NCBI RefSeq assembly: GCF_000725125.1
Contig: NZ_JFCB01000001.1
Location: 62,001-126,000, forward strand
DNA: 64,000 nucleotides
Source: Streptomyces toyocaensis
GTDB taxonomy: Bacteria; Actinomycetota; Actinomycetes; Streptomycetales; Streptomycetaceae
Direction of reading: 5' to 3'
The translations under genes were made by a program, and so were the position numbers. Below, piece after piece: positions 1 through 7,215 of the stretch. A model generated the notes under the pieces. The model did no database searches and was not told where the DNA came from. It saw only the letters and a program-made list of their open reading frames with translations. Within the stretch, counting starts at the first letter, position 1; the number at the start of each line of letters is the position of its first letter.

Positions 1-567
1 GACGTCGCCCTTGCCGCTCTGCGCGTCGACCTTCCAGCCCTGCCCGGCCGCCCAGTTGAGGAACGCGACGTCCTGGGTGTTGCCGAGCTGCGGGGTCGCG
101 ATCCGTTTGCCCTCGACGTCCTCCAGGGACGTCACCCTGTCCGGGTTCACCACGAGCTTGACCCCGCCGGACGCCGAACCGCCGATGATGCGCAGGTTCT
201 TCCCGCCGGACTTGGTGTAGCCGTTGACGGCGGGGGAGGGGCCGATGAAGCCGATGTCGACGGAACCGGAGTTGAGCGCCTCGATCTCCGACGGCCCCGC
301 GTTGAACACGGCGTACTTCGCCTCCGTGGCGCCGAGTTCCTTCTGGAACAGGCCCTTCTTGTTGCCCACCAGCGCGGTGCCGTGGGTGAGGTTGCCGAAG
401 TAGCCGATCCTGACGGAATCGAGGCCGTCGGTCTTCTTCGCCCCGGCGGCGACCTTCGCGGTGTCGTCGTGCTTGGCCTGGGACCCGTAGCCGCAGGCGG
501 CCAGGGTGAGCAGCGGGAGCACGGCCATCACCGCGAGGGTGCGGCGCAGGGCGGTCGTGGCAGGCAC
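1..567 (-). CDS. ssuA: Aliphatic sulfonate/taurine-type ABC transporter substrate-binding lipoprotein, partial
   Basis: The product captures organosulfonates outside the membrane for an ABC importer, feeding sulfur to the adjacent assimilation genes. The chosen GTG start follows a GAGAGGA-like ribosome site. It gives a basic N-terminus, a hydrophobic segment and a lipobox (LTLAAC, Cys about residue 24). The mature part has SsuA-like motifs such as RIGYFGN, the NAGPSEIEALNSGSVDIG region and FIGPSPAVNGY. Only the first 189 codons lie in the window; the C-terminal part and probably the permease and ATPase genes lie beyond its left edge. It follows cysN on the same strand after 224 nt. The family assignment is firm; the exact substrate is inferred from context. 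Confidence 0.88.
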   Translation of the reverse strand, partial: MPATTALRRTLAVMAVLPLLTLAACGYGSQAKHDDTAKVAAGAKKTDGLDSVRIGYFGNLTHGTALVGNKKGLFQKELGATEAKYAVFNAGPSEIEALNSGSVDIGFIGPSPAVNGYTKSGGKNLRIIGGSASGGVKLVVNPDRVTSLEDVEGKRIATPQLGNTQDVAFLNWAAGQGWKVDAQSGKGDV

Positions 568-684
568 GGGAGGTGTTCCTCTCGCAAGGCCCGGCGGTCA
601 CGGCCTCTCAGGTCGTGGCCGGGAAGTCGGCGGGTTTTCGTCTACGGCGGTGGGGGGTGAGGGCGCGCGAGCGGTGCGCGTACG

Positions 685-789
685 TCAGCGCACACATCGG
701 TCGACCCCGCCCTGCCCGGCGCCGAGGGACCCGCTGCCGACGCGGCCGCCCTCCTTCGCGAACCCGGTGTAGAAATCGGTGGAGTTCAT
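685..789 (-). CDS. Possible 34-residue ORF directly behind cysN
   Basis: An ATG lies 2 nt after the cysN stop (TGAGCATG), so translation could be coupled. It opens a 34-codon frame beginning MNSTDFYTGF and ending GGVDRCVR. A weak hairpin (GTGCGC...GCGCAC, 674-693) overlaps its end. It sits in the 224-nt gap before the sulfonate-binding protein gene. The Cys-Arg-containing end loosely recalls cysteine leader peptides, but it lacks the HVDL core seen at 6360-6443. It may be a chance frame or a degenerate leader. Confidence 0.25.
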   Translation of the reverse strand: MNSTDFYTGFAKEGGRVGSGSLGAGQGGVDRCVR

Positions 790-791
790 GC

Positions 792-2126
792 TCAGAAGTC
801 CCACCCGTCGTCGTCGGCCTCGGCCTTGACGGGCTCCGGCGCGGCGAACGACTCGCCGACCATGCCCGCGGTGAGCGTGGTGCCGTCACTGGGGTCGATG
901 AGGATGAAGGAGCCGGTGCGCCGCGAGTCCGCGTAGGAGTCGGCGGGCAGCGGTTCGGCGGTACGGATCTTCACCCGGCCGATGTCGTTGGCGGTCAGCC
1001 GGCCCGGGTGCGGGTGCAGGGACAGGTCGTCCAGCGTCAGCCGGGACGGGATGTCCTTCACGATCGCCTTGACGGTACGGGTGCCGTGCTTGAGCAGGAC
1101 CCGGTGGCCGACGGCCAGCGGCTGGTCGGCGACGTGGCACACGGTGGCCTCGATGTCCTGCGAGGTGTCCGGCGCGTCCTTGCTGGGGACGATCAGGTCA
1201 CCGCGGGAGATGTCGATGTCGTCGGCCAGCAGCAGCGTCACCGACTGCGGCGTCCACGCGGCGTCGACGGGCCTGCCCAGCAGGTCGATCCCGGTGACCG
1301 CCGTCGTCCGCCCGGACGGCAGCACGGTCACCTCGTCGCCCACCCGGAAGGTGCCCGCCGCGATCTGGCCGGCGTACCCCCGGTAGTCCGGGTGCTCGGC
1401 GCTCTGCGGCCGGATCACGTACTGCACCGGCAGCCGCGCGTGGCAGTGCGCCAGGTCATGGCTGACCGGGACGGTCTCCAGGTGCTCCAGCACGGTCGGG
1501 CCGCCGTACCAGTCCATGTGCGCGGACGGCTCCACCACGTTGTCGCCGGCCAGCGCCGAGATCGGGACCGCGGTGACCTCGGGGACGCCCAGCTCGGTCG
1601 CGTACGCCGTGAACTCCTCGGCGATCGCGGCGAACACGGACTCCCGGTAGTCGACCAGGTCCATCTTGTTGACGGCGAGGACGACGTGCGGGACCCGCAG
1701 CAGGGCCGCGATGGCGGCGTGCCGCCGGGTCTGCTCGACCACGCCGTTGCGGGCGTCGACGAGGAGCACCGTCAGCTCGGCCGTCGACGCGCCGGTGACC
1801 ATGTTCCGCGTGTACTGCACATGCCCCGGGGTGTCGGCGAGGATGAACCGGCGCCGGGGCGTGGCGAAGTAGCGGTAGGCCACGTCGATGGTGATGCCCT
1901 GCTCCCGCTCGGCCCGCAGGCCGTCGGTGAGCAGCGCGAGGTCGGGCGCCTCCTGGCCACGGTCGGCCGACGCGCGCGCCACGGCCTCCAACTGGTCGGT
2001 GAGGACCGACTTGGAGTCGTGCAGCAGCCGGCCCACCAGGGTGGACTTGCCGTCGTCGACGGAACCGGCGGTGGCGAACCGCAGCAGGGTGGTGGCCGCG
2101 AGTTCCTCGGTCGTGATGGTGCTCAT
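792..2126 (-). CDS. cysN: Sulfate adenylyltransferase subunit 1 (GTPase subunit)
   Basis: CysN couples GTP hydrolysis to ATP-sulfurylase, which makes adenylyl sulfate (APS) from sulfate and ATP. The 444-residue protein carries the translation-factor GTPase signature in order: GSVDDGKST (P-loop, about 21-29), GITIDV (about 77-82), DTPGH (98-102) and NKMD (153-156), followed by EF-Tu-like beta-barrel domains. There is no C-terminal APS kinase domain; that activity is the separate cysC. The start is 2 nt downstream of the cysD stop, so the two subunits are almost certainly translated from one mRNA in equal amounts, as the CysDN heterodimer requires. Confidence 0.97.
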   Translation of the reverse strand: MSTITTEELAATTLLRFATAGSVDDGKSTLVGRLLHDSKSVLTDQLEAVARASADRGQEAPDLALLTDGLRAEREQGITIDVAYRYFATPRRRFILADTPGHVQYTRNMVTGASTAELTVLLVDARNGVVEQTRRHAAIAALLRVPHVVLAVNKMDLVDYRESVFAAIAEEFTAYATELGVPEVTAVPISALAGDNVVEPSAHMDWYGGPTVLEHLETVPVSHDLAHCHARLPVQYVIRPQSAEHPDYRGYAGQIAAGTFRVGDEVTVLPSGRTTAVTGIDLLGRPVDAAWTPQSVTLLLADDIDISRGDLIVPSKDAPDTSQDIEATVCHVADQPLAVGHRVLLKHGTRTVKAIVKDIPSRLTLDDLSLHPHPGRLTANDIGRVKIRTAEPLPADSYADSRRTGSFILIDPSDGTTLTAGMVGESFAAPEPVKAEADDDGWDF

Positions 2127-2128
2127 GT

Positions 2129-3064
2129 CTAGAAGTACCCCTCGCGCTTGCGGTCTTCCATCGCGGCCTCGGAGAGCCTGTCGTCGGCGCGGGTGGCACC
2201 GCGCTCGGTGAGCCGGGAGGCGGCGATCTCGGTGATCACCTTCTCGATGGTGTCGGCGGCGGAGTCCACCGCGCCGGTACAGGACATGTCACCCACGGTC
2301 CGGTAGCGCACCAGCCGCTTCTCGACCCTCTCGCCGTCCTTGGGGCCGCCCCACTCACCGGCGGTCAGCCACATGCTGCCGCGCCGGAACACCTCACGCT
2401 CGTGCGCGTAGTAGATCTCCGGCAGCTCGATGCCCTCGCGGGCGATGTACTGCCACACGTCCAGCTCGGTCCAGTTGGACAGCGGGAAGACGCGGACGTG
2501 CTCCCCGGGGGCGTGCCGGCCGTTGTACAGGTTCCACAGCTCGGGGCGCTGGCGGCGCGGGTCCCACTGGGAGAACTCGTCGCGCAGCGAGAACACCCGC
2601 TCCTTCGCGCGGGCCTTCTCCTCGTCGCGGCGCCCGCCGCCGAACACGGCGTCGAACCGCTCGCTCTGGATCTTCTCGGTCAGCGGCAGGGTCTGCAGCG
2701 GGTTGCGGGTGCCGTCCGGGCGCTCCTTGAGCACCCCGCGGTCGATGTAGTCCTGCACGGAGGCGACGTGCAGCCGCAGCCCGTGCCGGGCCACCGTGCG
2801 GTCGCGGTAGTCGAGGACCTCGGGGAAGTTGTGTCCGGTGTCCACGTGCAGCAGCGAGAACGGGACCGGCGCCGGGGTGAAGGCCTTCAGCGCCAGGTGC
2901 AGCATGAGGATGGAGTCCTTGCCGCCGGAGAACAGGATCACCGGCTTCTCGAACTCGCCCGCCACCTCGCGGAAGATGTGCACCGCCTCGGACTCGAGGG
3001 CGTCCAGGTGGGAGAGGGCGTACGGACTGGCCGTGCCCTCCTCGGCGGTGGCGGCGGCTCTCAT
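2129..3064 (-). CDS. cysD: Sulfate adenylyltransferase subunit 2
   Basis: CysD is the catalytic PP-loop subunit of ATP sulfurylase. It adenylates sulfate in the first step of assimilation and pairs with CysN. The 311-residue protein has the pyrophosphatase motif SGGKDS at residues 46-51. The C-terminal region includes the family-typical GRHAPGEHVRVFPLSNWTE stretch and the ending EDRKREGYF. Its ATG overlaps the cysC stop (ATGA), and its stop lies 2 nt before cysN, placing it in the middle of a tightly coupled operon. The length is normal for the family. Confidence 0.97.
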   Translation of the reverse strand: MRAAATAEEGTASPYALSHLDALESEAVHIFREVAGEFEKPVILFSGGKDSILMLHLALKAFTPAPVPFSLLHVDTGHNFPEVLDYRDRTVARHGLRLHVASVQDYIDRGVLKERPDGTRNPLQTLPLTEKIQSERFDAVFGGGRRDEEKARAKERVFSLRDEFSQWDPRRQRPELWNLYNGRHAPGEHVRVFPLSNWTELDVWQYIAREGIELPEIYYAHEREVFRRGSMWLTAGEWGGPKDGERVEKRLVRYRTVGDMSCTGAVDSAADTIEKVITEIAASRLTERGATRADDRLSEAAMEDRKREGYF

Positions 3065-3597
3065 ACCAGTCCCCTTTCGCTGAGCAGGGCGTACACGGAC
3101 GCCGCGGACTCCTGCACGGTCTGGTTCTGCGACTCGATCCGCAGATCGGGCTTCTCTGGTTCCTCGTACGGGTCGTCCACGCCGGTGAGTCCGGTGAGTT
3201 CACCCGCGGCCTGCTTGGCGTACAGGCCCTTCACGTCGCGGACGGAGCACACGTCGACCGGGGTGGCCACGTGCACCTCGACGTAGGGCGTGCCGTTCGC
3301 CGCGTGCCGCCCCCGGACCGCCTCCCGGCTGTCCGCGTAAGGGGCGATGACCGGGACGAGCGCGGTGACGCCGTTGCGGGCGAGCAGTTCGGCGACGAAG
3401 CCGATGCGCTGCACGTTGGTGTGCCGGTCCTCGCGGCTGAAGCCGAGGCCCGCCGAGATGAACTCGCGGATCTCGTCGCCGTCGAGCACCTCGACCCGCC
3501 GGCCCCGCTCACGCAGTGCGGCGGCCAGCTCGTGGGCGATGGTGGTCTTGCCCGCACTCGGCAGACCCGTGAGCCAGACGGTGGCTCCGGTCGTCAC
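3061..3597 (-). CDS. cysC: Adenylyl-sulfate kinase
   Basis: CysC phosphorylates APS to PAPS using ATP. I chose the GTG at 3597 because a strong AGGAGAA site lies just upstream. It gives a 178-residue protein starting VTTGATVWLTGLPSAGKTT with the P-loop (GLPSAGKT) at 11-18. An in-frame ATG at 3630, 2 nt after the cysH stop, would add 11 residues but has no comparable site. The motifs GLYAKQAAGELTGLTGVDDPYE and FSREDRHTNVQRIG fit APS kinases. The stop overlaps the cysD start (ATGA). Its presence beside an APS-type CysH is noted under findings. Confidence 0.95.
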   Translation of the reverse strand: MTTGATVWLTGLPSAGKTTIAHELAAALRERGRRVEVLDGDEIREFISAGLGFSREDRHTNVQRIGFVAELLARNGVTALVPVIAPYADSREAVRGRHAANGTPYVEVHVATPVDVCSVRDVKGLYAKQAAGELTGLTGVDDPYEEPEKPDLRIESQNQTVQESAASVYALLSERGLV

Positions 3598-3632
3598 GTG
3601 GTTCTCCTGGTTCGTCGAAGGCGCGGTCATGG

Positions 3633-4343
3633 TCAGCCGTGCAGCCCGCACTCGGTCTTGGCGCGGCCCGACCAGCGGCCGGCGCGCGTGCCCTCGCCCT
3701 CCAGCACGCGGCGGGTGCAGGGCGCGCAGCCCACGGAGGCGTAGCCGTCCGTCAGCAGCGGGTTGGTGAGGACGCCGTGCTCGGCGACGTAGGCGTCCAC
3801 GTCGTCCTGGGTCCAGCGGGCGATGGGGGAGATCTTGACCTTCCGCCGCTTCTCGTCCCAGCCGACGACCGGGGTGTTCGCCCGGGTCGGGGACTCGTCG
3901 CGGCGCAGGCCGGTCGCCCACGCCTGATAGCCCGTCAGGCCCTCTTCCAGCGGCTGCACCTTGCGCAGCGCGCAGCACAGGTCGGGGTCGCGGTCGTGCA
4001 GCCTCGGGCCGTACTCGGCGTCCTGCTCGGCGACCGTCTGCCGCGGGGTGAGCGTGATGAGGTTGACGTCCATCACGGCCTCGACCGCGTCCCGGGTGCC
4101 GATGGTCTCCGGGAAGTGGTAGCCGGTGTCGAGGAACACGACGTCCACGCCGGGCATCACCCGGGAGGCGAGGTGGGCGACCACCGCGTCCTCCATCGAG
4201 GAGGTCACGCAGAAGCGGTCGCCGAAGGTCTCGGCGGCCCAGGTGAGGATCTCCCGCGCGGAGGCATCCTCCAGATCGCGGCCCGCCCGCTCGGCCAGTT
4301 CCCTCAAGTCGTCCGTAGAACGCTCTTCCTGAACAGCCGTCAC
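3633..4343 (-). CDS. cysH: APS-type (4Fe-4S) adenylyl-sulfate/PAPS reductase
   Basis: CysH reduces activated sulfate to sulfite with electrons from thioredoxin. The 236-residue protein has the PP-loop-like SSMEDAV region (about 48-54), the cysteine pair CC at 123-124 and CAPC at 206-209. Those four cysteines bind the [4Fe-4S] cluster of the APS-reducing branch. The catalytic Cys is C232 in the C-terminal ECGLH motif. The GTG start overlaps the stop of the upstream zinc-ribbon gene (GTGA), so translation is coupled. Family knowledge says the cluster-bearing form acts on APS; whether this enzyme also takes PAPS cannot be read from sequence. Confidence 0.96.
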   Translation of the reverse strand: MTAVQEERSTDDLRELAERAGRDLEDASAREILTWAAETFGDRFCVTSSMEDAVVAHLASRVMPGVDVVFLDTGYHFPETIGTRDAVEAVMDVNLITLTPRQTVAEQDAEYGPRLHDRDPDLCCALRKVQPLEEGLTGYQAWATGLRRDESPTRANTPVVGWDEKRRKVKISPIARWTQDDVDAYVAEHGVLTNPLLTDGYASVGCAPCTRRVLEGEGTRAGRWSGRAKTECGLHG

Positions 4344-4519
4344 GTCCGGACCCCTCCCGTGTCGGATCGCTCGAGCCCCCGGGCGAGCAGCCCGAGGAAC
4401 TTCAGCTTAAATGCTCGGTTGCACGCGCCGCATTCCCACGCCCCGTGGCCCTGCTCCCCCGGACGCAGGTCTTCGTCGCCGCAGTAGGGGCAGTGGAACG
4501 GCGCGGCCCGCTCGCTCAC
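4340..4519 (-). CDS. 59-residue zinc-ribbon protein inside the sulfate-assimilation operon
   Basis: This small gene runs from a GTG that overlaps the sulfite reductase stop (GTGA) to a TGA that overlaps the cysH GTG (GTGA), so it is translationally coupled on both sides. The 59-residue product has two CxxC pairs, CPYC (about 10-13) and CGAC (about 30-33), separated by an acidic, glycine-rich stretch. This is a typical zinc ribbon, followed by a basic, hydrophobic helix (FKLKFLGLLARGLE). I recall a small gene at this place in S. coelicolor (SCO6101). Its job is unknown; the coupling suggests an accessory or assembly role with sulfite reductase or CysH. Confidence 0.88.
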   Translation of the reverse strand: MSERAAPFHCPYCGDEDLRPGEQGHGAWECGACNRAFKLKFLGLLARGLERSDTGGVRT

Positions 4520-6231
4520 GACAGGGCCTCTTCCGAGGCGCGGCCGACCCAGGCGGCGAACCGCTCGCCGTCCTCGCGCTCCGCCTGGAAGCGCTTCAGC
4601 ACCCGCTCGACGTAGTCCGGCAGTTCGTCCGCGGTGACCTTCAGACCGCGCACCTTGCGGCCGAAGCCGGCCTCGAGGCCGAGCGCGCCGCCGAGGTGGA
4701 CCTGGTAGCCCTCGACCTGCTCACCGCGCTCGTCGAGCATCAGCTGGCCCTTGAGGCCGATGTCGGCCACCTGGATGCGGGCGCAGGCGTTCGGGCAGCC
4801 GTTGAGGTTGATGGTGATCGGCTCGTCGAAGTCCGGGATGCGGCGCTCGAGTTCGTCGATCAGCGAGGCGCCGCGCGCCTTGGTCTCGACGATGGCGAGC
4901 TTGCAGAACTCGATGCCGGTGCAGGCCATCGTGCCACGCCGGAACGGGGAGGGCCTGGCGCTGAGGTCCAGTGCCTCCAGGGACTCGACGAGGGAGCCGA
5001 CCCGGGCCTCCTCGACGTCGAGGATGATCATCTTCTGTTCGACGGTGGTCCGCACCCGGCCCGAGCCGTGGGCCTCCGCGAGATCGGCGATCTTGGTGAG
5101 CGTGGTGCCGTCGACGCGGCCGACGCGCGGGGCGAAGCCGACGTAGTAGCGGCCGTCCTTCTGGCGGTGCACGCCGATGTGGTCGCGCCACTGCTGCACC
5201 GGCTGCTCGGGTGCCGGACCGTCGGTCAGCCTGCGGTGGAGGTACTCGTCCTCCAGTACCTGGCGGAACTTCTCCGGACCCCAGTCGGCGACCAGGAACT
5301 TCAGCCGCGCCCGGTTGCGCAGCCGGCGGTAGCCGTAGTCGCGGAAGATCGACAGGACGCCCTCGTAGACGTCGGGAACATCCTCGATCGGGACCCAGGT
5401 GCCCAGCCGTACGCCCAGTTTGGGGTTGGTGGACAGGCCGCCGCCGACCCACAGGTCGAAGCCCGGCCCGTGCTCGGGATGGCGTACGCCGACGAACGCG
5501 ACGTCGTTGATCTCGTGCACCACGTCGAGGACGGGCGAGCCGGAGATGGCCGTCTTGAACTTCCGGGGCAGGTTCGAGTACGCCTTGTTGCCCAGGACGC
5601 GGCGCTTCATCTCCTCCAGGGCCGGGGTGCCGTCGATGATCTCGTCCTCGGCGATGCCGGCGACGGGTGAGGCGATCATCACGCGGGGGGTGTCGCCGCA
5701 GGCGGTGACCGTGGAGAGGCCGACACCCTCCAGGCGGTCCCAGATCGCGGGCACGTCCTCGATACGGATCCAGTGGAACTGGACGTTCTGCCGGTCGGTG
5801 ATGTCCGCGGTGCCGCGCGCGAACTCCTGCGAGATCTCACCGATCACCCGCAGCTGCCGGGTGGTCAGCGCACCGCCGTCGACGCGCACCCGCAGCATGA
5901 AGTACTCGTCGTCCAGCTCCTCGGGCTCCAGGATCGCGGTCTTGCCGCCGTCGATCCCGGGGCGGCGCTGGGTGTAGAGGCCCCACCAGCGCATCCGGCC
6001 GCGCAGGTCACTGGGGTCGATCGAGTCGAAACCGCGCCGGGAGTAGATCGTCTCAATGCGTGTCCGCACATTGAGACCGTCGTCGTCCTTCTTGACCTGC
6101 TCGTTGCCGTTGAGCGGGGTGAAGTGTCCCGCGGCCCACTGTCCCTCGCCGCGGTGACGGCTCACCTTGCGGCGGGGAGTCGCGGCGGCAGCATTCTGCG
6201 CGACGGCAGGTTTCTGCGGGGTGGCGGCCAT
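4516..6231 (-). CDS. sir: Ferredoxin-dependent assimilatory sulfite (nitrite-type) reductase
   Basis: The enzyme reduces sulfite to sulfide by six electrons using coupled siroheme and [4Fe-4S] centres. The ATG at 6231 is preceded by a GAAGGAC-like site and gives 571 residues starting MAATPQKPAVAQ. The cluster/siroheme cysteines are visible as C437 and C443 (ACTGIEFC) and C479 and C483 (NGCPNAC), the CX5C...CX3C pattern of the family. No flavoprotein gene adjoins it, consistent with a ferredoxin partner. It opens the operon, downstream of a cysteine leader peptide. The protein fold cannot exclude nitrite as substrate, but the operon context strongly favours sulfite. Confidence 0.94.
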   Translation of the reverse strand: MAATPQKPAVAQNAAAATPRRKVSRHRGEGQWAAGHFTPLNGNEQVKKDDDGLNVRTRIETIYSRRGFDSIDPSDLRGRMRWWGLYTQRRPGIDGGKTAILEPEELDDEYFMLRVRVDGGALTTRQLRVIGEISQEFARGTADITDRQNVQFHWIRIEDVPAIWDRLEGVGLSTVTACGDTPRVMIASPVAGIAEDEIIDGTPALEEMKRRVLGNKAYSNLPRKFKTAISGSPVLDVVHEINDVAFVGVRHPEHGPGFDLWVGGGLSTNPKLGVRLGTWVPIEDVPDVYEGVLSIFRDYGYRRLRNRARLKFLVADWGPEKFRQVLEDEYLHRRLTDGPAPEQPVQQWRDHIGVHRQKDGRYYVGFAPRVGRVDGTTLTKIADLAEAHGSGRVRTTVEQKMIILDVEEARVGSLVESLEALDLSARPSPFRRGTMACTGIEFCKLAIVETKARGASLIDELERRIPDFDEPITINLNGCPNACARIQVADIGLKGQLMLDERGEQVEGYQVHLGGALGLEAGFGRKVRGLKVTADELPDYVERVLKRFQAEREDGERFAAWVGRASEEALS

Positions 6232-6359
6232 GGTTGATACGTCCTTCGGGACAGGCGGGAAGAGTGCTCTGACCTGCGCATACAGGCACACGAAAGGGAG
6301 TGCGCGTCGTTGCGCGGGGAGTGGGGTGAAGAAAGGGGGCCGGGCGGTGCTGGGTGCTC

Positions 6360-6443
6360 TCAGCGCGCCGGACAGATGGCGCTGGACATGCGGCCGAGGT
6401 CGACGTGCCGCCGACTCACCAAGGCGATTCCAGTTCCAGGCAT
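6360..6443 (-). CDS. Putative cysteine-responsive leader peptide of the sulfite reductase operon
   Basis: A 27-codon ORF (ATG at 6443; an internal GTG at 6419 would give 19) ends 128 nt before the sulfite reductase start. Its C-terminal part reads SRRHVDLGRMSSAICPAR. This matches, from memory, the actinobacterial leader-peptide family with an R-x-HVDL-x-R core and a terminal Cys-containing segment found upstream of sulfur genes. The single Cys codon (TGT) sits four codons before the stop. That fits a model in which ribosomes slow there when Cys-tRNA is scarce and change downstream mRNA folding. The ribosome site is weak. The motif match is visible; the regulatory mechanism is inference. Confidence 0.8.
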   Translation of the reverse strand: MPGTGIALVSRRHVDLGRMSSAICPAR

Positions 6444-6496
6444 GGCGGAAGCCTGGCACGGCGTTCTGGACACAGTCCAGCTTTGTCCACAATGCA

Positions 6497-6531
6497 GACA
6501 CCCTTGTCTCGAAATGAGAGACAAGGGTGTC
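6497..6531. terminator. 14-bp perfect inverted repeat between GNAT gene and cys leader
   Basis: The arms GACACCCTTGTCTC and GAGACAAGGGTGTC are separated by 7 nt. The repeat lies 40 nt downstream of the GNAT stop and 53 nt upstream of the leader-peptide start, both on the minus strand. No T-run follows, which is normal in Streptomyces. It could terminate the GNAT transcript, act as an operator for the sulfur operon, or both. Confidence 0.65.
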
Positions 6532-6570
6532 CTTGGTCACAAGCGTCGCGGGCGGTCCTGCCCGCGCCGG

Positions 6571-7143
6571 TCAGGCCGGACGGGCACCCGGCCACGGGCC
6601 CGGCGTCGGCACCTGCGGCTCGTCCTCGACCTTGGTGTCGAACAGGGTGAAGCCCCGGCGCAGGTAGTTGTCCATGGCGTGCTCGCCGTCCTTGCTGCAC
6701 GTGTGCAGCCACACCCGCGTGGTCGGCTTCAGTCCCGGCCGGCGGTCCGCCAGGTCCCACGCGCGGGCCGTCCCGTACGACAGCAGGTGCCCGCCGATGC
6801 GCCGCCCGCGGAAGGCGGCGAGGAGACCGAAGTAGACGATCTCGACGACCCCGTCCTCCTGTGCCTCCAGCTCCACGTAACCCGCCGGGGTCCCGCGGTC
6901 GTAGGCGACCCACGTCTCCACCTCGGGCCGGTCCAGGTACTCCAGCCACTGCGCGTACGTCCAGCCCAGCCGGTCGGTCCAGCGGATGTCACCGCCGACC
7001 GAGGCGTACAGGAAACGGCTGAACTCGGGGGAGGGCACCTCGGAGCGGACGACCCGCACGTCTCCCCCGGGCACGGCGGCCGGACGGAGATCGGTGGGCG
7101 CGGTCTGCTCCAGGGACCAGGTGGTCACGGAGATGGTCGTCAT
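6571..7143 (-). CDS. GNAT-family N-acetyltransferase
   Basis: This 190-residue protein resembles GCN5-type acetyltransferases that transfer acetyl from acetyl-CoA. The acetyl-CoA-binding region is VEIVYFGLLAAFRGRRIGGHLL (motif A, with the R-G-R-R-I-G pyrophosphate loop, about residues 101-122). It is followed by a late YLRRGFTLFDT segment typical of the family C-terminus. It sits upstream of the sulfur operon on the same strand but is separated from it by a strong hairpin, so it is probably its own transcript. The substrate is unknown. Confidence 0.85.
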   Translation of the reverse strand: MTTISVTTWSLEQTAPTDLRPAAVPGGDVRVVRSEVPSPEFSRFLYASVGGDIRWTDRLGWTYAQWLEYLDRPEVETWVAYDRGTPAGYVELEAQEDGVVEIVYFGLLAAFRGRRIGGHLLSYGTARAWDLADRRPGLKPTTRVWLHTCSKDGEHAMDNYLRRGFTLFDTKVEDEPQVPTPGPWPGARPA

Positions 7144-7215
7144 GTCCGAAAGGGAACCATCCAGGGCACGTTCCTGTCGAACGCCTGTCAGGGCGCGGAC
7201 GGCCGCCCCATCCGG

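Noticed and set aside
6232..6540. N-terminal extension of sulfite reductase to an ATG at 6540
   Set aside because: The extension runs through the leader peptide and hairpin in a different frame and lacks family similarity; the ATG at 6231 has a ribosome site.
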